A DNA stretch of 64,000 bases from Nemophila menziesii (GCA_029959085.1 JARWIR010000039.1:2170001-2234000), one strand, 5' to 3'; shown: positions 36,469 to 50,222, counted from the stretch's first letter. Program-made: numbers and translations. Notes: a model not told the origin generated them from the sequence alone.

Positions 36469-37360
36469 CTGAACAAGTCAAACAAGATACAAAATGTTAA
36501 AAAAACACAAAAAACTAAAATATGTGGATTCACTTAATATATCATATATAAATCATTTTAAATTCCCCAACCCTTGACCAGAAAAAAACCCCAAATTATT
36601 TTGTCGTATTAAAATGACTACAATATCCTAAATGGCTAATGGCATTCATACATTGAATACTTTTAAAACGGCATTCATATCAATGTGTATATAAGATTTA
36701 CCATTCCTTCGATAAAATTTACTTTCTAATGTATAGAAACATACACTACCTTACATAAACAACATTATACATTAGTCTATTATGTCTTTATAATTTTATC
36801 AATTGCCCCTTCAATCCATTTAAGTCTAAAACAAAATCATGTTCTCCCTCAATTTATTTAAAAACTAATTTTATACAAACCCCACATAGCTGCAACATTA
36901 CATGGCAAGAAAATCAAGCAAAGTGCACTTTTTATGTAAATTAACATCCAAATACAAAACAATTAACAAATAAAAATTAAAATACAAATTAACCAAAGAA
37001 ATTTAGCTTTGAAATAAGATGTAAAAATTGGTTTTTCAGAAAAGGAGTTGTAAACGGGGCAGGAGAGCATATATCCATTATAAACAAGAAGAAATAATTT
37101 TAGATCCAATAAATAAATAAACTATTTACAAGGGATCAATGCAAATAGATAAATAAAATCAAACCTGGCAAAAATTTGTCCCTTATTGAAATGGAATGGT
37201 CATCAATATATTTTAAAGAAAAAAGAAAAAAAACATTGAATAAAGGATGCATCAAAGTATTAAATATATTTTAAGTAATAATTAGAAGGAAATGATACAT
37301 ATAGTATCTTGGAAAGGGTGGAGCCTAAAGTTGGATATTAGTTTGATACTAAGAAAGCAG

Positions 37361-37520
37361 GCTAACACTAGGGTTTTTGATATCATAAATGGAAGAAGAT
37401 GTTATATAAGGCTATCAACTAGATGAACACAAAACACAGTACAAACGATCCTAAAAACCAAACTCACCTTTGATGGGCCAATAGGTTTCAAAATTAATTT
37501 ATCTTGGGCTTGGGCCAATA
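37361..37520 (-). promoter_or_regulatory. Promoter-like block, U8, altered leader and flipped site II
   Basis: The telo-box and TATA are kept, but the GCGCCGCC next to the telo-box is replaced by a non-GC sequence ('gctaacacta'). The proximal site II has become 'gatgggccaat', so the TGGGCC lies on the plus strand instead of the minus strand. Confidence 0.5.
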
Positions 37521-40500
37521 TATAGATTAGGACTAGCTTGATGACTATATTTTATAAATGTTGGCAAATTAGCTTTGTCTCTGGTGAAAAGTGACTTAAT
37601 ATTTATTCTCTTGGCACACGCTATTATATAGTGTACCACATTCTTATCTCGTCTCTCTCGATACAATACAAAATCCTAGTCTCATGCCTTTTTCAATTTG
37701 TGTCCAATCTATCTCGATACTCTTATAGTAAAATAACCTTCAAAGTACTCATTCATCTATCAATATGGTTTGCATTTATATGAGTTTCAATGTTCTAAAG
37801 TGGTTGATGTTTTTACCATGCTTAGGTCATTCTACTCTGTGACTTATATGTGTTTTGAAATGGGTATATAAGGTGTCATTAATTTTTTGTAATTGCATAT
37901 AATTTGTTGAATGTTCATACTATAACTTATTTGAAATAATATACATTTAGGATTTTTTTATGATATTATTAAAATTTTTAATTCTTTTATTTTCTTAATA
38001 TGTTTATTATTTATAATAGAATAATTATTATGCAACAAATTTGAGATTAAATTTGACTAGAGTATCAGTTGCTTAAAAAGTTTTAACACTTTAATTTTAT
38101 AACTATATGGTTTTTCAGATAGATGAACTCAAGTAGTTACAAGATTCTTAGATACTTTTAATATTGAGACATGATTGAAAGTACCGATAATAGAGTTGTT
38201 GTCATTAATGATACTAGTCAAACATAATATTTTGCATCAAAGTAGATATTGATGATATGTTATTTTACGACATCTTGCATTCTTAATAAGGGTAACACAC
38301 AATTTATACACTTATGTTTACAAGTTTTGGATTGGTGATAGAATAATAAACATTATCCATGAGCAGAAATAGCGTTTTGAGATCTCTTGGGTCTTTTTGG
38401 GATACTGTTTTGACATTTTTTGGGCCTTTTCAAGATGGTTGTGTCATTCACAAGTAGCAAATATTTAAGTCCATTAGAAAAAACTTTCGATGACACTCTG
38501 ATACTCAAGTTAATAATAATTTTATGATAAAGTCCTCAAACAAGGGTGCTTATAAGAGTGGTGAAATGGTATATTTTGTACCATTTTTAATAATATAGTG
38601 GAAATGTTTTACTCTATACAACACATATTTGTAAATATTCCTAGTGTGATTCTTATATATATAACCAAATTATTCTAATATATAAGGATGTAAGCACATA
38701 TTGATCACATTATGTTTTCTTCATTGTAAATTTACGAAGCGCTTGAAAAGTACATTTGAAGACCTTTTATTTTAATATCTTTACTAATTTAATGATTAAT
38801 GACCCATCATCCGAATTTTTTAAGTTGTATATATACTAGTAAAATTACCACTTAGATATGAATTCATCTTCATGTTTAAGGAACTAACCACTCATATTTC
38901 AAAGAAAGTATTTAATACAAAAGTGGCAGGTTTATTAATATGATCAACAATATAAGATTGTGAGGCGTTTAAACCATTTTGTCTGTTTACAAGAACGAAT
39001 ATATCGGGTGGACTAGCCTATCTCACCCAAAATAACATGTTATTAGTCCTAATAATAATATTAGTATTGAAAATCATATTCTGAAACAATTAAATAAACA
39101 ACCCAATAATACTCTTAAGGATGGAACTTCTATTCATAGTTCGATCTATCAAAAATATTGCACCTAAAGTACATTTGCTTTACTCATAAAAAAATGAACT
39201 TGATGAAAAAATAAAGGAAGCAATGATACGAATATATAACAAAATAAACATTATTTGATTTTTATATTCATGTTGATGTTGTACATTTTTTTTGTCAAAA
39301 TATTGTATTTGATATTTAATAGTTGGACAGAGAAAATGGAAGTTACTGTTGACAATATAAAAATGATACTACGTGGTTAAATGAAAGATTGGACTTGAAA
39401 AAATTAAGGCTTTAAGATTTAACTTTAAAATTTGTGGTGCAGGATGTTCTGTGAACAAAAGATATTTTTTTATAAAATTAAGCTTTGGTCAAAATAAAAT
39501 ATTAAACCTAAGGTAGACAATGGTCTCCCTAATAGGCAGCCCTGATTACACAAAAGCAAAAGACGTTAGTTCCACCCTTATCTTGTAAATGAAACCTTTC
39601 ATTCCCCTTTTTTATGTTTTTCTAACAATTGTAAGTCTTTTTTTATTGGCATTACATTATTAATTTTATTCCACGTGCCACTGTATAATTGATATTAATA
39701 AATAACAATACTGCCTCGTCTGCTATAACAGGACAACACTTATAACATAATGAAAAAACAAAAAAAATATAAAATTGTCACAAACTCGAAAAAAATATAG
39801 TACTTAAATATTACATTTGCAAAATTAGAGACTAATTCCAAGAAAAAATTCAAATGTTAAGTTTGAACAGTACTAACAATTCAATCATAATATTTTTTTT
39901 TATTCCTAAAATGTCAAGGACTATAACATTTTCATAGAAATATATTGCAAATTCTTTTTTAATTTTTATGTGAATTTTTTCTCCATACTAAATAGACTGA
40001 GAACTAAGAATACCAAACTAAATTTTTTAATATAAATAATTCCAATAAATAGAAAATGACATGTTTCCAATAAAGTTCAATTAACGAGTTTTTCCAAACT
40101 AGGAGAAAATATATTGAAAATTAAAAAAACATAATCAATCAAATTTACAAATAACAATAATACTTTTCTTCCTATCCATTAGAAATATCCAAAATAATGA
40201 AAAAGAGTATATCCATTATAAAGGAGAAATAATAAGCTATTTAAAAGACAATAAAAAAAGAATTAAACATTGACCTATGAAAGAATTTTCAGTTGAAATG
40301 GAATGAGCAATCTAAAACAAAACAACACTTAAAGATAATCATTAGAAAAGGATGACACTATATATCAAATTTAAGTACAATTTACTAGTGTGATGTGTAA
40401 TCTATAGATAAGAAATAGTTAGGGTTAGAGTTTGATATAATAAATAGTTGTGTTATGTGTTATGTACAATTAAAGGTATAATACTTATACCAATACTCGT

Positions 40501-40972
40501 ATAAGTAACTTTTTTTATTAATATATTTTTTTACCTTTTGGTTAATTGAATAAATTTTGAGTTATCTTTTTTTTTATTATAACATAACATATAAAGTTAA
40601 TTATAGTTTATTTTTAATTCTTTATACAATAAGTGTGATTAGTTTTTTTGTTATTTACATCATTTGTTGAATTTTCAGTTATTTTTATTATCATAACATA
40701 TTATATATAGTTAATTATGATGTATTTTTATTCTTAATACAGTAAGGTGAAATTGTTTTTGTTATTATATAGTTTATTAAATTTTGATACTTTATCTTAT
40801 TTGAATTACTATATATTTAAAAAATTATAATACTAGTAAAATGTGATTTAGATGTATTTTATCTTTGTTTATTAAGATTTTGAATTCTTTATTTCCTTAA
40901 TATCTTTATTGTATATAGACAAGCAAGAATAAAATATCAAAAGAAAATTTGTAGCCATTACAATCTAAAACA

Positions 40973-41269
40973 TTAACTAGACTTGGCTAAGAAGCCACAA
41001 TCTTTCTTCTTCTTCCTTTCCAAACTCCCAGAAGCAGTTGCTGGAGTATTGGAATGTGATGATGGATTGGTTAAACTCCCATCCCGAATGTTACTTCCTT
41101 GAAGATTAAGACTATCATAACTCTTGTTGAAGAAATTATCATGTGCCATCATTATTTTGCATTTCTTGTTGTACGCATTATCTGGTTTGGCTATTTCTTT
41201 TATTGATGAACTTGATGTAACGGTAGCTAGGATGGCGTAAGATTTGGATTGAACTCTGATATGCCTCAC
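40973..41269 (-). CDS. Terminal-exon-like ORF, copy 9, stop codon lost and tail extended
   Basis: The frame is the block A type but a deletion of about 26 bp next to the usual stop turns TGA into TGT. Translation would continue for C-G-F-L-A-K-S-S before a new stop, giving 98 codons. The residue N in Y-D-N-L is S here. The promoter block of this unit is broken by the junction at 42195, so transcription might depend on the upstream partial unit 9b. The counterpart is copy 13. Confidence 0.38.
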   Translation of the reverse strand: MRHIRVQSKSYAILATVTSSSSIKEIAKPDNAYNKKCKIMMAHDNFFNKSYDSLNLQGSNIRDGSLTNPSSHSNTPATASGSLERKKKKDCGFLAKSS

Positions 41270-41340
41270 CTGAACAAGTCAAACAAGATACAAAATGTTA
41301 AAAAAACACAAAAAACTAAAATATGTGGATTCACTTAATA

Positions 41341-41357
41341 TATCATATATATATATC
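41341..41357. repeat. Short TA microsatellite expansion in U9
   Basis: 'catatataaatcatt' of other units is 'catatatatatatatcatt' here and a shorter form in U13 (about 61700). It lies in the intron-like region. Confidence 0.7.
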
Positions 41358-42151
41358 ATTTTAAATTCCCCAACCCTTGACCAGAAAAAAACCCCAAATT
41401 ATTTTGTCGTATTAAAATGACTACAATATCCTAAATGGCTAATGGCATTCATACATTGAATACTTTTAAAACGGCATTCATATCAATATGTATATAAGAT
41501 TTACCATTCCTTCGATAAAAATTACTTTTTAATGTATATAAACATACACTACCTTACATAAACAACATTATACATTAGTCTATTATGTCTTTATAATTTT
41601 ATCAAATCCCCCTTCAGTCTATTTAAGTCTAAAACAAAATCATGTTCTCCCTCAATTTATTTAAATACTAATTTTATACAAACCCCACATAGCTGCAACA
41701 TTACATGGCGAGAAAATCAAGCAAAGTGCACTTTTTATGTAAATTAACATCCAAATACAAAACAATTAACAAAGAAAAATTAAAATACAAATTAACCAAA
41801 GAAATTTAGCTTTGAAATAAGATGTAAAAATTGGTTTTTCAGAAAAGGAGTTGTAAACGGGGCAGGAGAGCATATATCCATTATAAACAAGAAGAAATAA
41901 TTTTAGATCCAATAAATAAATAAACTATTTACAAGGGATCAATGCAAATAGATAAATAAAATCAAACCTGGCAAAAATTTGTCCCTTATTGAAATGGAAT
42001 GGTCATCAATATATTTTAAAGAAAAAAGAAAAAAAACATTGAATAAAGGATGCATCAAAGTATTAAATATATTTTAAGTAATAATTAGAAGAAAATGATA
42101 CATATAGTATCTTGGAAAGGGTGGAGCCTAAAATTGGATATTAGTTTGATA

Positions 42152-42357
42152 TTAAGAAAGCAGGCGAACACTAGGGTTTTTGATATCATAAACGGAAGAT
42201 GGATTGGTTAAACTCCCATCCCGAATGTTACTTCCTTGAAGATTAAGATTATCATAGCTCTTGTTGAAGAAATTATTATGTGTCATCATTATTTTACGTT
42301 TCTTGTTGTACGCATTATCTAGTTTAGCTATTTGGATTGAACTCTCATATGCCTCAC
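42152..42357 (-). pseudogene. Chimeric exon 9b: truncated deleted-type exon fused to promoter leader
   Basis: A deleted-type exon begins at the acceptor (42357) and is cut after ...L-T-N-P-S-S by the junction at 42195-42201. The frame continues into the leader and telo-box of U9, adding V-Y-D-I-K-N-P-S-V-R-L-L-S before a stop. The telo-box AAACCCTAG is thus read as K-N-P-S. From M-M-T-H-N-N this would be a novel 45-50 residue product. It has no 3' end of its own; a transcript from the 43.4 kb promoter would read through to the copy 9 exon. Confidence 0.45.
42195..42201. other. Illegitimate junction in U9 at 7 bp microhomology GAAGATG
   Basis: Left of the junction is the promoter leader ('catcataaacg-gaaga' context), where other units continue into 'agaagatgttatataagg'. 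Right of it is the middle of the exon ('tggattggttaaactccc'), normally preceded by 'gaatgtgaagatgg'. Both parents contain GAAGATG at the crossover. The parents were about 1.16 kb out of register. Confidence 0.85.
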
Positions 42358-43328
42358 CTGAACAAGTCAAACAAGATACAAAATGTTAAAAAAAACACAA
42401 AAAACTAAAATATGTGGATTCACTTAATATATCATATATAAATCATTTTAAATTCCCCAACCCTTGACCAGAAAAAAAAAACCCCATATTATTTTGTCGT
42501 ATTAAAATGACTACAATGTCCTAAATGACTAACGGTATTCATACATAGAATACTTTTAAAACGGCATTCATATCATTCTGTATATAAGATTTACCATTTC
42601 TTCGATAAAATTAACTTTTTAATGTATAGAAATATACACTACCTTACATAAACAACATTATACATTAGTCTGTTATGTCTTTATAATTTTATCAAATAAC
42701 CCTTGAATCCATTTAAGTCTAAAACAAAATCATGTTCTCCCTCAATTTATTTAAAAACTAATTTTATACAAACCCCACATAGCTGCAACATTACGTGGTA
42801 AGAAAATCAAGCAAAGTGCACTTTTTATGTAAATTAACATCCAAATACAAAACAATTAACAAAGAAAAATTAAAATACAAATTAACCAACGAAATTTAGC
42901 TTTGAAATAAGATGTAAAAATTGGTTTTTCAGAAAAGGAGTTGTAAACGGGGCAGGAGAGCATATATCCATTATAAACAAGAAGAAATAATTTTAGATCC
43001 AATAAATAAATAAACTATTTACAAGGGATTAATGCAAATAGATAAATAAAATCAAACCTGACCAAAATTTGTCCCTTATTGAAATGGAATGGTCATCAAT
43101 CAGAAAAAAGAAACACTTGACTGGAAGAGAAGAAGATCGACCGAGAAAAAAGAAAAAAAACATTGAAAAAAGGATTCATCAAAGTTTTAAATATATGTTA
43201 AGTAATAATTAGAAGAAAATGATACATATAGTATAGAGTACTGATTATTTTGTGTTTGTAATGTGTTATTTATATCTTGGAAAGGGTGGAGCCTAAAGTT
43301 GGATATTAGTTCGATATTGGGAAAGCAG

Positions 43329-43486
43329 GCGGCACTAGGATTTTTGATATCATAAATGAAAGAAGATGATATATAAGGCTATCAACCATATGAACCCAGA
43401 ACACAATACAAACGATCCTAAAAACCAAACACACCTTTGATGGCCCAATAGGTTTCAAAATTAATTTTTCTTGGGCTTGGGCCAAT
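43329..43486 (-). promoter_or_regulatory. Promoter-like block of partial unit 9b, mutated telo-box
   Basis: Both site II motifs and the TATA are present. The telo-box is changed to AAATCCTAG ('ctaggattt') and the leader to 'ggcggcac'. This is the only complete site II/TATA set serving the two exon copies of composite unit U9. Confidence 0.5.
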
Positions 43487-46400
43487 ATATAGATTTGGAC
43501 TAGCTTGATGACTATATTTTATAAACGTTGGCAAATTAGCTTTGTCTCTGGTGAAGTGACTTAATATTTATTCTCTTGGCACACGCTATTATATAGTATA
43601 CCACATTCTTATCTTATCTCTCTCGATACAATACACAATCCTAGTCTCATGCCTTTTTCAATTTGTGTCCAATCTATCTCGATACTCTTATAGTAAAATA
43701 ACCTTCAAAGTACTCATTCATCTATCAATATAGTTTGCATTTATATGAGTTTAAATGTTCTAAAGTGGTTGATGTTTTTACCATGCTTAGTTCATTCTAC
43801 TCTGTGACTTATATGTGTTTTGAAATGGGTATATAAGGTGACATTAATTTTTTGTAATTGCATATAATTTTTTGAATTTTCATACTGTAACTTATTTGAA
43901 ATAATATACATTTAGGATTTTTTTTATGATATTATTGAAATTTTGAATTCTTTTATTTTCTTAATATGTTTATTATTTATAATAGAATAATTATTATGCA
44001 AAAAATTTGATATTAAATTTGACTAGAGTATCAGTTGCTTAAAAGGTTTTAACACTTTGATTTTATAACTATATGGTTTTTTAGATGGATGAACTCAAGT
44101 AGTTACAAGATTCTCAGATACTTTTAATATTGAGACATGAATGAAAGTACCGATAATAGAGTTGTTGTCATTAATGATACTAGTTAAACATAATATTTTG
44201 CATCAAAGTAGATATTGATGATATGTTATTTTACGACATCTTGCATTCTTAATAAGGATAACATACAATTTATACACTTATGTTTACAAGTTTTGGATTG
44301 GTGATAGAATAATAAACATTATCCATGAGCAGAAATAGCGTTTTGAGATCTCTTGGGTCTTTTTGGGATACTGTTTTGAGATCTTTTTGGGCCTTTTCAA
44401 GAAGGTTGTGTCCTTCACAAGTAGAAAATATTTAAATCCATTAGAAAAAAACTTTCGATGACACTCTGATACTCAAGTTAATAATAAATTTATGATAAAG
44501 TCCTCAAACAAGGGTGTTTATAAGAGGGGTGAAATGGTATATTTTGTACCATTTTTAATAATATAGTGAAAATGTTTTACTCTATACAACACATATTTGT
44601 AAATATTCCTAGTGTGATTCTTATATATATAAATAAATTATTCTAATATATAAGGATGTAAGCACATATTGATCACATTATGTTTTCTTCATTGTAAATT
44701 TACGAAGCGCTTGAAAAGTACATTTGAAGACCTTTTATTTTCATATCTTTACCAATTTAATGATTAATGACCCATCATCCGAATTTTTTAAGTTGTATAT
44801 ATTCTAGTAAAATTAGCACTTAAATATGAATTCATCTTCATTTTTAAGGAACTAACCACTCATATTTCAAAGAAAGTATTTAATACAAAAGTGGCGGGTT
44901 TATTAATATGATCAACAATATAAGATTGTGAAGCGTTTAGACCATTTTGTCCCTTTACAAGAATGAATATATTGGGTGGGATAGCCTATCTCACCCAAAA
45001 TAACATGTTATTAGTCCTAATAATAATAATAGTATTGAGAATCATATTCTGAAACAATTATATAAACAACCCAATAATAGTCTTAAGGATGGAACTTAAA
45101 TTCATAGTTCGATCTATCAAAAATATTGCACCTAAAGTACATTTTCTTTACTCATAAAAAAAGTGAACTTGATGAAAAAATATCGGAACCAATGCTACGA
45201 ATGTATAACAAAATAATTATTATTTGATTTTTATTTTCATGTTGATGTTGTAAATTTTTTTTTTGTCTAAATATTGTATTTGATATTTAATAGATGGACA
45301 GAGAAAATGGAAGTTACTTTTGACAATATAAAAATGATACTACGTGGTTAAATGAAAGATTGGACTTGAAATAAATTAAGGCTTTAAGATTTAACTTTAA
45401 AAATTATGGGGCAGGATGTTCTGTGAACAAAAGATATTTTTTTATAAAATTAAGCTTTGGTCAAAATAAAATATTAAAACTAAGGTAGACAATGGTCTCC
45501 CTAATAGGCAGCCATGATTACACAAAAGCAAAAGAGGTTAGTTTCACCCTTATCTTGTAAATGAAACCTTTCAGTCCCCTTTTTATGTTTTTCTAAAAAT
45601 GGTAAGTCTTTTTTTATTGGCATTACATTATTAATTTTATTCCACGTGCCACTGTATAATTGATATTAATAAATAACTATACTGCCTCGTCTTCCATAAC
45701 AGGACAACACTTATAACATAATGAAAAAACAAAAAAAAATATAAAATTGTGACAAACTCGAAAAAAATATACGACTTAAATATTACATTTGCAAAATTAG
45801 AGACTAATTCCAAGTAAAAATTCAAATGTTAAGTTTGAAGAGTACTAACAATTCAATCATCATATTTTTTTTATTCCAAAAATGTCAAGGACTATAACAT
45901 TTTCATAGAAATACATTGCAAATTATTTTTTAATTTTTATGTGAATTTTTTTTCCATACTAAATAGACTGAGAACTAAGAATACCCAACTAAAATTTTCA
46001 ATATAAATAATTCCAATAAATAGAAAATGATATGTTTCCAATAAAGTTCAAGTAACATAATCAATCAAATTTACAAATAACAATAATACTTTTCTTCCTA
46101 TCCATTAGAAATATCCAAAATAATGAAAAAGAGTATATCCATTATAAAGGAGAAATAATAAGCTACTTACAAGAAAATAAAAAAAATAATTAAACATTAA
46201 CCTATGAACGATTTTTCAATTGAAATGGAATGATCACTCTAAAACAAAACAACACTTAAAGATAATCATTAGAAAAGGATGACACTATATATCAAATTTA
46301 AGTACAATTTACTAGTGTGATGTGTAATCTATAGATAAGAAATAGTTAGGGTTAGAATTTTATATAATAAATAGTTGTGTTATGTGTTATGTACAATTAA

Positions 46401-46941
46401 AGGTATAATAATTGTACCGATACTCGTATATGTAACTTTTTCTATTAATATATTTTTCTACCTTTTGGTTAATTGAATAACTTTTGAGTTATTCTTTTTT
46501 TATTATAACATATCATATAAAGTTAAATATGGTTTATTTTCAATTCTTTATACAATAAGTGCGATTAGTTGTTTTTGTTATTTACATCATTTGTTGAATT
46601 TTCAGTTATTTTTATTATCATAACATATTATATATAGTTAATTATGATGTATTTTTATTCTTAATACAGTAAGGTGCAATTGTTGTTATTATATAGTTTA
46701 TTAAATTTTGATACTTTATCTTATTTGAATTACTATATATTTAAAAGATTATGATACTAGTAAAATTTGATTTAGATATATTTTATCTTTGTTTATTAAG
46801 ATTTTGAATTCTTTATTTCCTTAATATCTTTATTGTATATAGACAAGTAAGAATAAAATATCAAAAGAAAATTTGTAGCCATTACAATCTAAATCATTGA
46901 CTAGACTTGGCTAAGAAGCAAGAAAACAGATCATCATTTTC

Positions 46942-47165
46942 TCAATCTTTCTTCTCCATCCTTTCCAAACTCCTAGATGCAGCTGCTGGAGTATTGGAAT
47001 GTGAAGATGGATTGGTTAAACTCCCATCCCGAATGTTACTTCCTTGAAGATTAAGATTATCATAGCTCTTGTTGAAGAAATTATTATGTGTCATCATTAT
47101 TTTACGTTTCTTGTTGTACGCATTGTCTGGTTTAGCTATTTGGATTGAACTCTGATATGCCTCAC
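46942..47165 (-). pseudogene. Exon copy 10, 49 bp deletion
   Basis: Deleted-type exon with the frame shift near its 5' end, but an open frame from M-M-T-H-N-N to the usual stop. The end reads L-E-R-M-E-K-K-D (K to E), shared only with copy 11. The acceptor is the normal TTCAG. The unit keeps a promoter block with all elements. Confidence 0.5.
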
Positions 47166-48131
47166 CTGAACAAGTCAAACAAGATACAAAATGTTAAAAA
47201 AAACACAAAAACTAAAATATGTGGATTCACTTAATATATCATATATAAATCATTTTAAATTCCCCAACCCTTGACCAGAAAAAAAAACCCCATATTATTT
47301 TGTCGTATTAAAATGACTACAATGTCCTAAATGACTAACGGTATTCATACATAGAATACTTTTAAAACGGCATTCATATCATTCTGTATATAAGATTTAC
47401 CATTTCTTCGATAAAATTAACTTTTTAATGTATAGAAATATACACTACCTTACATAAACAACATTATACATTAGTCTATTATGTCTTTATAATTTTATCA
47501 AATAACCCTTGAATCCATTTAAGTCTAAAACAAAATCATGTTCTCCCTCAATTTATTTAAAAACTAATTTTATACAAACCCCACATAGCTGCAACATTAA
47601 GTGGTAAGAAAATCAAGCAAAGTGCACCTTTTATGTAAATTAACATCCAAATACAAAACAATTAACAAAGAAAAATTAAAATACAAATAAACCAACGAAA
47701 TTTAGCTTTGAAATAAGATGTAAAAATTGGTTTTTCAGAAAAGGAGTTGTAAACGGGGCAGGAGAGCATATATCCATTATAAACAAGAAGAAATAATTTT
47801 AGATCCAATAAATAAATAAACTATTTACAAGGGATCAATGCAAATAGATATATAAAATCAAACCTGACCAAAATTTGTCCCTTATTGAAATGGAATGGTC
47901 ATCAATCAGAAAAAAGAAACACTTGACTGGAAGAGAAGAAGATCGACCGAGAAAAAAGAAAAAAAACATTGAAAAAAGGATTCATCAAAGTATTAAATAT
48001 ATGTTAAGTAATAATTAGAAGAAAATGATACATATAGTACAGAGTACTGATTATTTTGTGTTTGTAATGTGTTATTTATATCTTGGAAAGGGTGGAGCCT
48101 AAAGTTGGATATTAGTTCGATATTGGGAAAG

Positions 48132-48296
48132 CAGGCCGCGCTAGGGTTTTTGATATCAGAAATGAAAGAAGATGATATATAAGGCTATCAACCATATGAA
48201 CCCAGAACACAGTACAAACGATCCTAAAAACCAAACACACCTTTGATGGCCCAATAGGTTTCAAAATTAATTTTTCTTGGGCTTGGGCCAATATAT
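48132..48296 (-). promoter_or_regulatory. Promoter-like block, U10
   Basis: All elements are present; the leader reads 'gcaggccgcgctaggg' (one G to C change). Confidence 0.5.
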
Positions 48297-50192
48297 AGAT
48301 TTGGACTAGCTTGATGACTATATTTTATAAACGTTGGCAAATTAGCTTTGTCTCTGGTGAAGTGACTTAATATTTATTCTCTTGGCACACGCTATTATAT
48401 AGTATACCACATTCTTATCTTATCTCTCTCGATACAATACACAATCCTAGTCTCATGCCTTTTTCAATTTGTGTCCAATCTATCTCGATACTCTTATAGT
48501 AAAATAACCTTCAAAGTACTCATTCATCTATCAATATAGTTTGCATTTATATGAGTTTAAATGTTCTAAAGTGGTTTTACCATGCTTAGTTCATTCTACT
48601 CTGTGACTTATATGTGTTTTGAAATGGGTATATAAGGTGACATTAATTTTTTGTAATTGCATATAATTTTTTGAATTTTCATACTGTAACTTATTTGAAA
48701 TAATATACATTTAGGATTTTTTTTATGATATTATTGAAATTTTGAATTCTTTTATTTTCTTAATATGTTTATTATTTATTATAGAATAATTATTATGCAA
48801 AAAAATTTGATATTAAATTTGACTAGAGTATCAGTTGCTTAAAAGGTTTTAACACTTTGATTTTATAACTATATGGTTTTTTAGATGGATGAACTCAAGT
48901 AGTTACAAGATTCTCAGATACTTTTAATATTGAGACATGAATGAAAGTACCGATAATAGAGTTGTTGTCATTAATGATACTAGTTAAACATAATATTTTG
49001 CATCAAAGTAGATATTGATGATATGTTATTTTACGACATCTTGCATTCTTAATAAGGATAACATACAATTTATACACTTATGTTTACAAGTTTTGGATTG
49101 GTGATAGAATAATAAACATTATCCATGAGCAGAAATAGCGTTTTGAGATCTCTTGGGTCTTTTTGGGATACTGTTTTGAGATCTTTTTGGGCCTTTTCAA
49201 GAAGGTTGTGTCCTTCACAAGTAGAAAATATTTAAATCCATTAGAAAAAAACTTTCGATGACACTCTGATACTCAAGTTAATAATAAATTTATGATAAAG
49301 TCCTCAAACAAGGGTGTTTATAAGAGGGGTGAAATGGTATATTTTGTACCATTTTTAATAATATAGTGAAAATGTTTTACTCTATACAACACATATTTGT
49401 AAATATTCCTAGTGTGATTCTTATATATATAAATAAATTATTCTAATATATAAGGATGTAAGCACATATTGATCACATTATGTTTTCTTCATTGTAAATT
49501 TACGAAGCGCTTGAAAAGTACATTTGAAGACCTTTTATTTTAATATCTTTACCAATTTAATGATTAATGACCCATCATCCGAATTTTTTAAGTTGTATAT
49601 ATTCTAGTAAAATTAGCACTTAAATATGAATTCATCTTCATTTTTAAGGAACTAACCACTCATATTTCAAAGAAAGTATTTAATACAAAAGTGGCGGGTT
49701 TATTAATATGATCAACAATATAAGATTGTGAAGCGTTTAGACCATTTTGTCCCTTTACAAGAATGAATATATCGGGTGGGATAGCCTATCTCACCCAAAA
49801 TAACATGTTATTAGTCCTAATAATAATAATAGTATTGAGAATCATATTCTGAAACAATTATATAAACAACCCAATAATAGTCTTAAGGATGGAACTTAAA
49901 TTCATAGTTCGATCTATCAAAAATATTGCACCTAAAGTACATTTTCTTTACTCATAAAAAAAGTGAACTTGATGAAAAAATATCGGAACCAATGCTACGA
50001 ATGTATAACAAAATAATTATTATTTGATTTTTATTTTCATGTTGATGTTGTAAATTTTTTTTTTGTCTAAATATTGTATTTGATATTTAATAGATGGACA
50101 GAGAAAATGGAAGTTACTTTTGACAATATAAAAATGATACTACGTGGTTAAATGAAAGATTGGACTTGAAATAAATTAAGGCTTTAAGATTT

Positions 50193-50222
50193 AACTTTAA
50201 AAATTTAACTTTAAAAATTGTG
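50193..50222. repeat. 15 bp tandem duplication in U11
   Basis: 'tttaactttaaaaa' appears twice in a row; all other units have it once. It postdates the U10/U11 duplication. Confidence 0.85.

Larger units (their letters stand above)
33096..37877. repeat. Tandem unit U8 (4782 bp), first unit of higher-order block A
   Basis: Carries the 15 bp and 44 bp deletions but keeps the full exon. It shares private variants with U12, 20.37 kb away: 'gatactgaag' (about 33722), 'gaaacggtat' (about 33785) and 'aatttgcggg' (about 34141). The GC-rich leader next to the telo-box is changed to 'gctaacactaggg'. The pyrimidine-rich putative acceptor seen in U1 at 4193 is replaced by 'atattttaaa' (about 37207). Confidence 0.93.
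33096..43400. repeat. Higher-order block A (U8 + composite U9), about 10 kb; edges approximate
   Basis: U8 and the composite unit U9 recur as a block at U12 and U13 with a constant offset of about 20,360-20,370 bp. Both copies share private substitutions, the altered promoter leader, the lost exon stop codon in the second unit and an identical illegitimate junction. The edges are uncertain because U7 and U11 also share sequence with the flanks. Beyond about 43300 the two copies diverge, and copy B then resembles U11. Confidence 0.8.
37878..43842. repeat. Composite unit U9 (5965 bp): truncated unit joined to partial unit 9b
   Basis: The first 4.3 kb (37878 to about 42200) is a full-exon-type unit that stops inside its promoter block. 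At 42195-42201 the sequence jumps within 'gaagatg' into the middle of an exon-deleted-type exon, then continues through a second intron-like region, promoter block and unit end to 43842. The partial piece is about 1.64 kb. The result is two exon copies only 1.1 kb apart and the loss of the first half's TATA box and site II motifs. Confidence 0.92.
43843..48641. repeat. Tandem unit U10 (4799 bp)
   Basis: Carries all three diagnostic deletions. It is nearly identical to U11, with shared private variants such as 'ttgatattaaattt' (about 44010), 'gataacatacaa' (about 44270), 'gggtgtttataag' (about 44515) and 'tataaataaatt' (about 44630). A 9 bp segment 'gatgttttt' is missing near 48575. The G-box is intact at about 45645. 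Confidence 0.93.
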
